DNA of 64,000 bases from NCBI GenBank assembly GCA_964372095.1, contig CAYJPV010000004.1, forward strand, positions 62,001 to 126,000, in the 5' to 3' direction. Of the stretch, positions 50,554-58,390 are shown one piece after another. The stretch's first letter is position 1, and each line of letters starts with the position of its first letter. A program made the translations under genes and the position numbers. The stretch comes from CAYJPV01 sp964372095 (GTDB lineage Bacteria > Acidobacteriota > Vicinamibacteria > Vicinamibacterales > JAKQTR01). The notes below the pieces were generated by a model. That model was not told where the DNA came from. It did not search any database and was given only the letters and a program-made list of their open reading frames with translations.

Positions 50554-53358
50554 ATGACAGTCCGGCAGGGAACGAGCGCTGCACTTGTGTTGGTCGTCCT
50601 GGTGGCCAGTGTGGCCGTACTGGCGGCAACGCCGTCCGCGCAGGCGGTGCGGGCGGCCGGGCCCGGCCAGCGAGTGGCTGAACTGCGCACTGAGTACACC
50701 GTCAACCCCGTGGGGATTGACGCGCGGGCGCCGCGTTTCAGCTGGCAACTGGTAGCCGATCGCCGCGGTGTCCGGCAGTCGGCGTGGCAGGTCCAAGTGG
50801 CGGCCCGCGCCGAGGACCTTCGGCGCGGCACACCGCTGCTCTGGGATTCCGGCCGGGTCGCGTCCGACGCGTCGATTCAGGTGCCGTACGGAGGACCGCC
50901 CCTCCGGTCCGGCACGCGGTACCACTGGCAGGTGCGAGTCTGGGACGAGGCGGGGCAGGCGTCGGGGTGGAGCGAACCCGCATACTGGGAGATGGGACTG
51001 CTCGATCCCGCAGACTGGAAGGCGTCGTGGATCGAGCCCACTCTCCCCGAGGACGTCAAGGTGTCGGGCCCGGCGCCGCTGCTGCGTCGCGAGTTCGCGC
51101 TCGCAGGGGCGATCCGCACCGCCCGGGCCTACGTCACGAGCCACGGCCTCTACGAACTCCACCTCAACGGCCAGCGGGTCGGTGACCAGGTCCTCACGCC
51201 GGGATGGACCAGCTACAAGAACCGCCTGCAGTACCAGACCTACGACGTGACCGCGTTGCTGAAGAGCGGGAAGAACGTGATCGGCGTGATGCTGGGCAAC
51301 GGGTGGTACCGCGGAACGCTTGCGTGGGAAGGGAACCGCAACATCTACGGCGATCGTCTTGCGCTGCTGCTGCAGGTGCGGGTCACCTACGCCAACGGAC
51401 GCGAAGAGATGATCGGCACCGGCCCGCAATGGAAAGCCGCGGCCGGACCCATTCTGATGTCGGAGATCTATGACGGCGAGTCGTTCGACGCGCGCCTCGA
51501 GCCTGTGGGCTGGACCGAGGCCGGGTTCGATGACCATGCGTGGACCCCGGTCGCCGTGGCTGCACACACGAACGACCGGCTGGTAGCCCCGGCGGCTCCT
51601 CCCATGCGGCGCATCCAGGAACTGAAACCGGTCAAGGTGTTCAAGACGCCTGCCGGCGAGACGGTCGTGGACATGGGGCAGAACATGGTGGGCTGGGTGC
51701 GCCTGCACGCACAGGGGCCGGCCGGCACCGTCGTCACATTGCGCCACGCCGAGGTGCTGGACAAGCAGGGCAACTTCTACGTGGCGAACCTGCGCGGGGC
51801 AAAGGCCACGGCGCGTTACACGCTGAAGGGCGGCGGGCGCGAGGTGTTCGAGCCGCGGTTCACCTTCTTCGGATTCAGGTACGTCGCCGTGGACGGGTAC
51901 CCAGGCGACCTCACGCCCGACAGCCTCACGGGGATCGTGGTTCACTCGGACATGCGCGTGACTGGACGGTTCGACACCTCGGCCCCGCTGATCAACCAGT
52001 TGCAGCACAACATCGTGTGGGGGCAGAAGGGCAACTTCCTGGATGTGCCGACCGACTGTCCGCAGCGGGACGAACGGCTGGGATGGACTGGCGATGCGCA
52101 GGTCTTCGCGCGCACGGCCGCGTTCAACATGGATGTCGCGGGGTTCTTCACGAAGTGGCTGGCCGACCTGGCGGCAGACCAGTACGAAGACGGGCGCGTG
52201 CCGCACGTCATCCCGAACGTGCTCACCGGCCGCGACGGATCGCGGCCTGGCGGGTCTGCGGCGTGGGGCGACGCGGCCGTGATCATCCCGTGGACGATGT
52301 ATCTGACGTACGGAGATACGCGGATCCTCGAGCGGCAGTACTCCAGCATGGCGGCGTGGGTGGCGTTCGAAAAGAGCCGCGCTGGCGACGATCTCATCTG
52401 GGATGGTGATCCGCACTTCGGTGACTGGCTCGCGTTTGCCACGACCAACGCTGATTACCCCGGGGCCACGACGGGCAAGGACCTCATCGCCACCGCGTTC
52501 TTCGCCCACTCCGCCGACCTGATGGCGCAGACCGCCACCGTCCTGGGCAAGACGGCCGATGCGGACGCGTACCGCGCGCTGGCCGGGCGGGTGAAAACCG
52601 CCTTCGTCCGGGAGTTCGTGACGCCGTCGGGCCGCGTGGGCGAGAACACACAGACGGCCTACGTGCTCGCGCTGCAGTTTGACCTGCTGCCCGAAGCGCA
52701 GCGCGCCGGCGTCGCGGCTCGGCTGGCGCGCGAGGTGCGCCAGCGCGGGCATCTCACCACGGGCTTCACCGGCACGCCCTATCTGTGTCACGTGCTGACC
52801 CGGTACGGCTATCTGGAGGAGGCGTACCGGTTGCTGAACCGGCGCGAATACCCTTCGTGGCTGTATCCGATCACGCAGGGTGCCACGACCATCTGGGAGC
52901 GGTGGGACGGGCAGAAGCCGGATGGATCGTTCCAGGATGCTGGCATGAACTCGTTCAACCACTATGCCTACGGGGCCATCGGCGACTGGATGTACGGCGT
53001 GATGGCCGGGCTCGACATCGATCCAGCTCAGCCCGCGTACAAACACGCGCTCATCCAGCCGCGGCCGGGCGGCGGGTTCACGCGCGCGAACGTGTCCCAC
53101 GATTCGATGTTCGGGACCGTGGGGGCGGCCTGGACACTCGAGCAGGGAACTTTCACGCTCGATGTCGAGGTGCCGGCGAATACGAGGGCCACGGTGCGCC
53201 TGCCCCGCGCCGCACTCGCAGGGGTGACCGAAGGAGGCAAGCCGCTGGTGACCGGGAACGGTGTGACGGCCGTCAGGCAGGAGGGTGACGCCGTTGTCGC
53301 CGAGATCGGATCGGGGCGGTACCGGTTTTCGTACGCGATGGCGGAGGGAGCGCGCTGA
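50554..53358 (+). CDS. Secreted alpha-L-rhamnosidase (GH78 family)
   Basis: A 934-residue exported glycosidase: signal peptide (MTVRQGTSAALVLVVLVASV), N-terminal Ig-like domains (YTVNPVGIDARAPRFSWQL), a beta-sandwich that ends near residue 430, then the (alpha/alpha)6 catalytic barrel with DVPTDCPQRDERLGWTGDAQ, the characteristic GH78 active-site stretch, and a C-terminal beta domain. It cleaves terminal rhamnose from plant or bacterial glycans. The ATG at 50554 has GGAGGGG right before it; a GTG at 50542 would add four residues. It stands alone, with a strong hairpin at its stop. Confidence 0.93.
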   Translation: MTVRQGTSAALVLVVLVASVAVLAATPSAQAVRAAGPGQRVAELRTEYTVNPVGIDARAPRFSWQLVADRRGVRQSAWQVQVAARAEDLRRGTPLLWDSGRVASDASIQVPYGGPPLRSGTRYHWQVRVWDEAGQASGWSEPAYWEMGLLDPADWKASWIEPTLPEDVKVSGPAPLLRREFALAGAIRTARAYVTSHGLYELHLNGQRVGDQVLTPGWTSYKNRLQYQTYDVTALLKSGKNVIGVMLGNGWYRGTLAWEGNRNIYGDRLALLLQVRVTYANGREEMIGTGPQWKAAAGPILMSEIYDGESFDARLEPVGWTEAGFDDHAWTPVAVAAHTNDRLVAPAAPPMRRIQELKPVKVFKTPAGETVVDMGQNMVGWVRLHAQGPAGTVVTLRHAEVLDKQGNFYVANLRGAKATARYTLKGGGREVFEPRFTFFGFRYVAVDGYPGDLTPDSLTGIVVHSDMRVTGRFDTSAPLINQLQHNIVWGQKGNFLDVPTDCPQRDERLGWTGDAQVFARTAAFNMDVAGFFTKWLADLAADQYEDGRVPHVIPNVLTGRDGSRPGGSAAWGDAAVIIPWTMYLTYGDTRILERQYSSMAAWVAFEKSRAGDDLIWDGDPHFGDWLAFATTNADYPGATTGKDLIATAFFAHSADLMAQTATVLGKTADADAYRALAGRVKTAFVREFVTPSGRVGENTQTAYVLALQFDLLPEAQRAGVAARLAREVRQRGHLTTGFTGTPYLCHVLTRYGYLEEAYRLLNRREYPSWLYPITQGATTIWERWDGQKPDGSFQDAGMNSFNHYAYGAIGDWMYGVMAGLDIDPAQPAYKHALIQPRPGGGFTRANVSHDSMFGTVGAAWTLEQGTFTLDVEVPANTRATVRLPRAALAGVTEGGKPLVTGNGVTAVRQEGDAVVAEIGSGRYRFSYAMAEGAR

Positions 53359-53369
53359 ACGCTCCCTCC
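53343..53369. terminator. Hairpin terminator at the rhamnosidase stop, between convergent genes
   Basis: GGAGGGAGCG (53343-53352) and CGCTCCCTCC (53360-53369) pair perfectly over 10 bp around a 7-base loop that contains the rhamnosidase stop codon. It lies between two convergent genes and could stop transcription from both sides. There is no long T-run, only TGTTT at 53376-53380. Confidence 0.6.
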
Positions 53370-53378
53370 CTGACGTGT

Positions 53379-54347
53379 TTACCCTGCGTCGGGAGTGGCT
53401 GACGGGGTCGTCTCCGTCGTGACCGGCACCGGCGGTGTGACCGACTCGATCGGCGGCGCAGGGGCTGGTGCGACGACGGCCGGCGGGATGGTGGCTGCGA
53501 AGTAGGCCCATTCCGCGCCGACCTGCATCACGCGCAGGCCCGATCGGGCCAGCATCAAGACCTGCTGGACGCCGATCAGCACCAGGATGGCCGCCCATGT
53601 GGCCGTGGTCCACGACGCTTCGTGGGCCACGTAGGCGAGCAGCACAACGCCCACCAACACGAGGTACACCAGCGCGATTCCGTAGGTGGCGACGGTGTGG
53701 CGCAGCACGAAGGCGAGCGACTGGACGAACACGCGGAGCATACCGCGGCTGCCGTCGCGGACGACGCGGATTCGGGCGTAGTCCAGCGCGAGGACGAACA
53801 GCAGTGCGACGAGCCCGCTGATGGCCATCGTCACGAGGCCCCAGAAGAGGCCCGCGGGCTCCCACTCCGAGTCACCCAGCGGCGAGGTGATGGCACCGAC
53901 CGCGGTTGCCACGATTCCAACCGTGATCGCACCCGTGACGCCCGCCACTAGGCCGAGACGGAAAAACCGCCAGAAGAAGTGGCCGCCGCCCCTGAAGAAC
54001 CGGTGCATGAAGGTCCGGCTGTCGGACGGCGAGCCGATGGATTCGACGAGGCCGCCGTTCATGAAGGCGTTGCCCGCCAACGCCACAAACCCGAGGCCGA
54101 CCAGCGACGCGATGACCAGGCTGAGCGGGTTCACGTTGTTGTACTTGAGCGCGTCCGCGAATGCCCCGAAGCTGAACCGTGTGAGCAGGGACTCGGTTTC
54201 GGTGGCGGTGTTCAGGACGCCGCTGAGCCACGCCCGCGCGGGCATGAAGGCGGCGAGCGCCAGGAGCAGGTTCCAGGTCCAGAGCAGCAGCACGAGCTTC
54301 GGGTTCTTCAGCGCCGTCCAGAGTCCCTTGAACAGACTGGTAATCAT
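53379..54347 (-). CDS. Membrane protein of unknown function, linked to M1 peptidase
   Basis: A 322-residue protein I do not recognise. It has about six hydrophobic helices: LVLLLWTWNLLLALAAFMPA near residue 17, one at about 66-86 (LSLVIASLVGLGFVALAG), two around 120-175, one near 185-205 and a pair around 235-275, followed by a Pro/Thr-rich C-terminal tail (PPAVVAPAPAPPIESVTPPV). The motif FFRGGGHFFWRFFRLGLV lies mid-protein. It starts 29 bases after the M1 peptidase stop, so both are probably co-transcribed. The ATG at 54347 has GAGGAG upstream. The open frame reaching 54587 is only a shadow of the peptidase gene. Confidence 0.8.
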   Translation of the reverse strand: MITSLFKGLWTALKNPKLVLLLWTWNLLLALAAFMPARAWLSGVLNTATETESLLTRFSFGAFADALKYNNVNPLSLVIASLVGLGFVALAGNAFMNGGLVESIGSPSDSRTFMHRFFRGGGHFFWRFFRLGLVAGVTGAITVGIVATAVGAITSPLGDSEWEPAGLFWGLVTMAISGLVALLFVLALDYARIRVVRDGSRGMLRVFVQSLAFVLRHTVATYGIALVYLVLVGVVLLAYVAHEASWTTATWAAILVLIGVQQVLMLARSGLRVMQVGAEWAYFAATIPPAVVAPAPAPPIESVTPPVPVTTETTPSATPDAG

Positions 54348-54376
54348 GATTGGATGACTCCTCGCGTCACGAAGGC

Positions 54377-56452
54377 CTACAGCCCGAGCCAGAAGAGGAC
54401 GTTCTGCGCGACGAACATCCAGCGTGATGCCCACGTCGTCGTCACGCGTGTGTCGGGTTCCATGCGCCGGCCGTTGTTCAGCCAGTTGGCGTCGAGCGCA
54501 ATCTTGCGATCGCGATCGACCTCCACCCACTCGAGTTTTTCGGGGAGCACGAACCGGAACGTCTTCGTACGATCGCGGCCATCCCACGTGTAGCGCTCCA
54601 CGGGTTTGCCGGCGAACTTCACGTCCACGTCAACCGGGATCTGCGCTTCCCCCCGGCGCCTCACGACGATGATGGTTTCCCAGAGCTGTCTCTTCGCCTT
54701 GGCCAGTTCCGCGTCCTTGCTGCGCGCCTCGGACTGACTGACCGTGCGGCGTCCCGCCGGTGTGTCGAAGACGCCGTGGGGTTCGGGCACGGGCCGGACG
54801 ACGGCCGACCCGATGTCGTAATCGAGCATGTCAGTGCCGCGTATGACCTGGGCGAAGAACGGACTCAGGTCCTGTCCCGACACCTCGCTGACCACGGCAA
54901 AGAAGTCGTCACTGCCCGGGTGCCTGAAGCGCCAGCGTTCGTGGTAGGTCCGCAGGATGCGGGCCATGATCTCTTCCCCCAGGTGCCCCTTGAGGGTCCG
55001 CAGCACCATCTCGGGTTTCTGGTACGAGTAGAAGCCGTACTGGCCTGGCGGCACGTAATCCCAGGCGTTGGCCAGAATCCGGTTGTACTTGGCACCGGGA
55101 TCGTTGATGGCCCGCAGCACGTCCGCCTCGCCGATGCGGAGGCCCAGGAACTCCACCATGCCACGGTCGGCGCCGTACACCTGGTCCATGACCTCGCCGG
55201 TCGAGTACGAGTTGATGCCTTCGTCCAGCCAGGCTTCTTCGAACTCGTTGCTGCCCACGAGCCCGTACCAGAAGTTGTGGCCGAACTCGTGGATCGTCAC
55301 CATCTCGAGCGTGCGGACCTCGTCGAACGGCCACCGGTTCATCACGAAACTCGTGCCGGCGGTGATGAACGTGGGGTACTCCATGCCCCCCGCTCCGCCG
55401 GCGCCCGGAGCCGGATCCACGACGGTCAGCGTCTTGAACGGGTAGCGGCCGTACCACAACCCGTACCACTTGATCGCAGCCTTCGCCGAGTCGATGTGGC
55501 GCTGGGCCTGCGGCGCGTGGCCCGGCTGGACGAGGGCGATGATGTCGACATCCGTCAGCATCACCTCGCCGAGCGTCCGGCCCAGCAGGCGGGCGACCTT
55601 CTGATACTCGGCCGGCGTGACGTCTCTTGTCGCCGAGAACGTGCCCTTCACGACGAGGAAATCCGGATCGGCGGTCCAGGCGAAGTCGTGGACGTCGGCC
55701 TGCTCGTGCGTGTACGTGGTCGTGCCGTCGGCGTTCTTCTTCTCGGCCGTGCGAACGCCGGTGGCGCCGAGCACGTAGCCCGACGGGACGGTTATGTCCA
55801 CCGCGAACGTCCCGTAATTGGCGTAGAACTCGGACGACGCATGGAACTGGTGGCAGTTCCAGCCGCTGCTCGCGCGCCCGCGCATCCCGGCGGGTTCGTA
55901 CACGCCCAGCTTGGGGTACCACTGGCCGACCAGGTAGAAGTCGTCCTTGAAGCCCGTCCGGGCGAACACCTGCGGCAGCTTCGACGTAAAGGTGATGTCC
56001 AGCGTGATGGACCCGCCGGCCGGCACCGGTTCGGGCAGGACCACGCGGATGACGGTCTGATCGTCGGCGTTGTTGTCGTCGGGGTGCTCGAAGGTAATGG
56101 CCTTCGTGAGATCCGTGCCGTCAGCCGTCTTCATCGACGTGATGTCCACCCAGCCCCACGAGTCGGTCTGGGCCTGGTCACCGCGCAACTGGCCGCCGGA
56201 CTCCTTGTAGAACGTGGATTTCGTGTTCTTGAAGGCGTTCAGGTAGAGGTGGAACCAGAGGTCGGGCACCGCCTCGGCCGAGGGATTGCGCCAGGTGACA
56301 CGTTCCGTGCCCTTCAGCTGTCTCGATTGCGGATCAAGCGTGACGCTGATCCGATAGTCGACGACGCGGTTGGCTTGCTGGGGCAGGGGATCGGCGGCAA
56401 CCGCCCCGGCCAGCGCCAGGGCGCAGACCAACACCGCGGCGAGCATACGCAT
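54377..56452 (-). CDS. Secreted or membrane-tethered M1-family metallopeptidase
   Basis: A 691-residue zinc peptidase with a signal peptide (MRMLAAVLVCALALAGAVAA). The zinc site is HEFGH (His388, Glu389, His392) with Glu411 in AWLDEGIN, and GGMEYPTF replaces the GAMEN substrate motif, as in several bacterial M1 proteins. The N-terminal domain starts RVVDYRISVTLDPQSRQLKG, the classic M1 saddle. It ends in a hydrophobic stretch (MFVAQNVLFWLGL), possibly anchoring it. It is followed by a membrane protein gene 29 bases on. Upstream lies the cyclophilin gene, separated by heptamer repeats. Confidence 0.9.
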   Translation of the reverse strand: MRMLAAVLVCALALAGAVAADPLPQQANRVVDYRISVTLDPQSRQLKGTERVTWRNPSAEAVPDLWFHLYLNAFKNTKSTFYKESGGQLRGDQAQTDSWGWVDITSMKTADGTDLTKAITFEHPDDNNADDQTVIRVVLPEPVPAGGSITLDITFTSKLPQVFARTGFKDDFYLVGQWYPKLGVYEPAGMRGRASSGWNCHQFHASSEFYANYGTFAVDITVPSGYVLGATGVRTAEKKNADGTTTYTHEQADVHDFAWTADPDFLVVKGTFSATRDVTPAEYQKVARLLGRTLGEVMLTDVDIIALVQPGHAPQAQRHIDSAKAAIKWYGLWYGRYPFKTLTVVDPAPGAGGAGGMEYPTFITAGTSFVMNRWPFDEVRTLEMVTIHEFGHNFWYGLVGSNEFEEAWLDEGINSYSTGEVMDQVYGADRGMVEFLGLRIGEADVLRAINDPGAKYNRILANAWDYVPPGQYGFYSYQKPEMVLRTLKGHLGEEIMARILRTYHERWRFRHPGSDDFFAVVSEVSGQDLSPFFAQVIRGTDMLDYDIGSAVVRPVPEPHGVFDTPAGRRTVSQSEARSKDAELAKAKRQLWETIIVVRRRGEAQIPVDVDVKFAGKPVERYTWDGRDRTKTFRFVLPEKLEWVEVDRDRKIALDANWLNNGRRMEPDTRVTTTWASRWMFVAQNVLFWLGL

Positions 56453-56467
56453 GGGGATACCTCCTGG

Positions 56468-56502
56468 GGACTAGGGATTAGGGGTTAGGGATTAGGGAAA
56501 GG
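56468..56502 (+). repeat. Heptamer repeat array B1 (5 units)
   Basis: GGGACTA, GGGATTA, GGGGTTA, GGGATTA and GGGAAAG follow without gaps. It lies just upstream of the M1 peptidase start and downstream of the cyclophilin gene. With B2 it forms a G-rich/C-rich inverted pair, 18 bases apart. Confidence 0.85.
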
Positions 56503-56520
56503 CAGAGGGTGTCCCCGAGC

Positions 56521-56562
56521 CCCACGTCCCATGCCCCTTGCCCCTTGTCCCTTGTCCCTACT
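56521..56562 (+). repeat. Heptamer repeat array B2 (6 units)
   Basis: CCCACGT, CCCATGC, CCCTTGC, CCCTTGT twice, then CCCTACT. The last unit includes the cyclophilin stop codon (56558-56560 on the minus strand). It is the C-rich partner of B1. Confidence 0.85.
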
Positions 56563-57151
56563 TCTTCTCGATCGTTACCGTCGTAATCCGCACGTCCTTG
56601 ACGGGCCGGTCGGCGGCGCCCACGGGGACCTTGCCGATCTTGCGGACCACGTCCATGCCTTCGACGACTTCCCCGAAGACCGAGTGTTTGTTGTCGAGCC
56701 ACGGCGTAGGTGCCAGCGTGATGAAGAACTGTCCGCCGTTCGTATTCGGTCCGCGGTTGGCCATCGACAGGATGCCTTCTTTCGTGTGGCGGAGCTTCGG
56801 GTGGAACTCGTCGTCGAAGTTGTAGCCCGGGCCACCCGTGCCTTGTCCGAGCGGGTCGCCGCCCTGGACCATGAACCCGTCGATGACGCGGTGAAACACG
56901 ATGCCGTCGTAATAGGGCTTCGTGACCTTGTCCCCGGTGCGCGGGTCGGTCCATTCTTTCGAGCCATCGGCAAGCCCTACGAAGTTGGCGACCGTCTTCG
57001 GCGCTTCATCGGCGTACAGCTTGATGGTGAACGTGCCCTCGGTGGTGGCGAACGTAGCGTAAGTCCCTTGCGACATGGTGGCCTCCAGCGCGGTGCCGGC
57101 ACAGGCGGCCGCCAGCGCGAACAGAACAACGAATGTGATGGGTCGGGTCAT
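56558..57151 (-). CDS. Cyclophilin-type peptidyl-prolyl isomerase
   Basis: A 197-residue exported foldase: N-terminal hydrophobic leader (ITFVVLFALAAACAGTALEA), then the cyclophilin domain with FTIKLYADEAPKTVANFVGL, GIVFHRVIDGFMVQGGDPLG, MANRGPNTNGGQFFITLAPT and LDNKHSVFGEVVEGMDVV. Active-site Arg and Gln residues (FHR, QFFIT) are in place. The leader may be a weak lipoprotein signal (AAAC) or a plain signal peptide. The ATG at 57151 has AAGGAG upstream; the longer start at 57175 lies in the repeat-adjacent region. The gene is surrounded by heptamer arrays on both sides. Confidence 0.93.
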   Translation of the reverse strand: MTRPITFVVLFALAAACAGTALEATMSQGTYATFATTEGTFTIKLYADEAPKTVANFVGLADGSKEWTDPRTGDKVTKPYYDGIVFHRVIDGFMVQGGDPLGQGTGGPGYNFDDEFHPKLRHTKEGILSMANRGPNTNGGQFFITLAPTPWLDNKHSVFGEVVEGMDVVRKIGKVPVGAADRPVKDVRITTVTIEKK

Positions 57152-57188
57152 GCCTGACGCTCCTTGCGCCTCCATCCTACACCGGCGA

Positions 57189-57286
57189 TCGGTCTTCGGC
57201 TATCGGCCTTCGACTGTCGGCTATCGGCCATCGGCTATCGGCATCTACTGCCTACTTACTACTGACTACTTCCCAATGCCCCAAGC
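57189..57286 (+). repeat. Heptamer repeat array C (14 units)
   Basis: In-register units: TCGGTCT, TCGGCTA, TCGGCCT, TCGACTG, TCGGCTA, TCGGCCA, TCGGCTA, TCGGCAT, CTACTGC, CTACTTA, CTACTGA, CTACTTC, CCAATGC and CCCAAGC. Read on the minus strand it shows an AGTA block followed by a GCCGAT block, as array A does on the plus strand. It fills most of the divergent gap between the cyclophilin and PhzF genes. Confidence 0.92.
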
Positions 57287-57342
57287 CCCACCCCCCCCGT
57301 CGGCGCCCAATCGTATAGCATGGAGGCATCCAAGGAAGGCCC

Positions 57343-58272
57343 ATGGTCCACCGCTACCGTTACCTGCACCTCGACGTCTTCACAAACCGGCTGTTCGGCG
57401 GGAACCAGCTTGCCGTATTCCCGGACGCGGCCGGCATGACGACGGAGCAGATGCAGGCGGTCACCCGCGAGATCAACTTTTCGGAGTCCACCTTTATCCT
57501 GCCACGCGAGCGGGATGACACGGACATCCGGATGCGCATCTTCACGCCGGGTGCCGAGATGCCGATGGCCGGGCATCCGACGGTCGGATCGACCTTCGCG
57601 CTGGCGCTCGAAGGCATCATTCCGGCCGGACAGCGCCGGTGGGTGTTCGGCCTGAATATCGGCCCGACACCGGTCGACATCGACTGGGACGGGGCGCGCC
57701 CGACCTTTGCCTGGATGACGCAGCGGCGTCCCGAGTTCGGGCACACGTTGCCGGACGTGGGCGGCGTGGCACACGCCCTCGGCGTTGATCCCGTGGACAT
57801 CCGGGTCACGGGACTGCCCGTCCAGGACGTCTCCTGCGGCGTGCCGTTCATCTTCGTGCCCCTGGCTACCCGGGCTGCGGTCGACGCGGCTGTGCTCAAT
57901 CGTGCGGCGTTCGCGCAACTGGCTGCCGACGTCTGCCTGACCGACGAACGGGCGGTGTTCGTGTTCTCGACCGAGCCCGGCCCGGATGCCGCGACCGTCT
58001 ATTCGCGGATGTTTGCACCGGGCCTGGGCGTGGTTGAGGATCCGGCGACAGGTTCCGCAAGCGGCCCGTTGGGTTGTTACCTTCTCCACCATCGCGTTGT
58101 ACCGGCCGACCGCGCGGACCGGATCCTCAGCCTGCAGGGCGCCAGGATGGGCCGTCCCAGCTGGATCCACATTGCGATCGCCACCGACGGCGCCGACATC
58201 ACCGATGTCAGGGTTGGCGGCGAGGCCGTGCTCGTCGCCACGGGAGAGTTTTCGCTAGAGGCTAGAGGCTAG
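57343..58272 (+). CDS. PhzF-family isomerase-like protein
   Basis: A 309-residue protein of the PhzF family (two-fold diaminopimelate-epimerase-like fold). Markers: YLHLDVFTNRLFGGNQLAVFPDA near the start, NFSESTFIL with the likely catalytic Glu, MPMAGHPTVGSTFAL, and EDPATGSASGPLGCYLL near residue 232. Members isomerise small metabolites, such as the phenazine precursor in PhzF itself, but most have unknown substrates. No phenazine genes are here. The end of the frame (LEARG, then stop) is encoded by heptamer array D. The ATG at 57343 has AAGGAAGG upstream. Confidence 0.9.
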   Translation: MVHRYRYLHLDVFTNRLFGGNQLAVFPDAAGMTTEQMQAVTREINFSESTFILPRERDDTDIRMRIFTPGAEMPMAGHPTVGSTFALALEGIIPAGQRRWVFGLNIGPTPVDIDWDGARPTFAWMTQRRPEFGHTLPDVGGVAHALGVDPVDIRVTGLPVQDVSCGVPFIFVPLATRAAVDAAVLNRAAFAQLAADVCLTDERAVFVFSTEPGPDAATVYSRMFAPGLGVVEDPATGSASGPLGCYLLHHRVVPADRADRILSLQGARMGRPSWIHIAIATDGADITDVRVGGEAVLVATGEFSLEARG

Positions 58273-58302
58273 AGGCTAGAGGCTAGGGGCAAGGGGCAAG
58301 GG
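58254..58302 (+). repeat. Heptamer repeat array D (7 units)
   Basis: GCTAGAG four times, GCTAGGG, then GCAAGGG twice. It encodes the last residues of the PhzF protein and its stop (58270-58272). GCAAGGG units are complementary to CCCTTGC units of array E, 42 bases downstream. Confidence 0.9.
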
Positions 58303-58343
58303 GCAGCCGCCCGAGCCGTGAGCGTCGTGAATGCGCGCGAGCG

Positions 58344-58378
58344 CCCTTGTCCCTTGCGACTTGTCCCTTGTCCCTGCC
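58344..58378 (+). repeat. Heptamer repeat array E (5 units)
   Basis: CCCTTGT, CCCTTGC, GACTTGT, CCCTTGT and CCCTGCC, in register. It ends 12 bases before the glgB ATG, so it borders the ribosome binding site. It forms an inverted pair with array D. Confidence 0.88.
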
Positions 58379-58390
58379 AAGCAGGACGTT

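Noticed and set aside
49441..53865. Minus-strand open frame of over 1470 codons opposite the MacB-type permease and rhamnosidase
   Set aside because: Antisense shadow of recognised genes with low-complexity composition and no domain.
41714..58378. Repeat arrays read as CRISPR
   Set aside because: Units are 7 bases with no spacers and no cas genes nearby.
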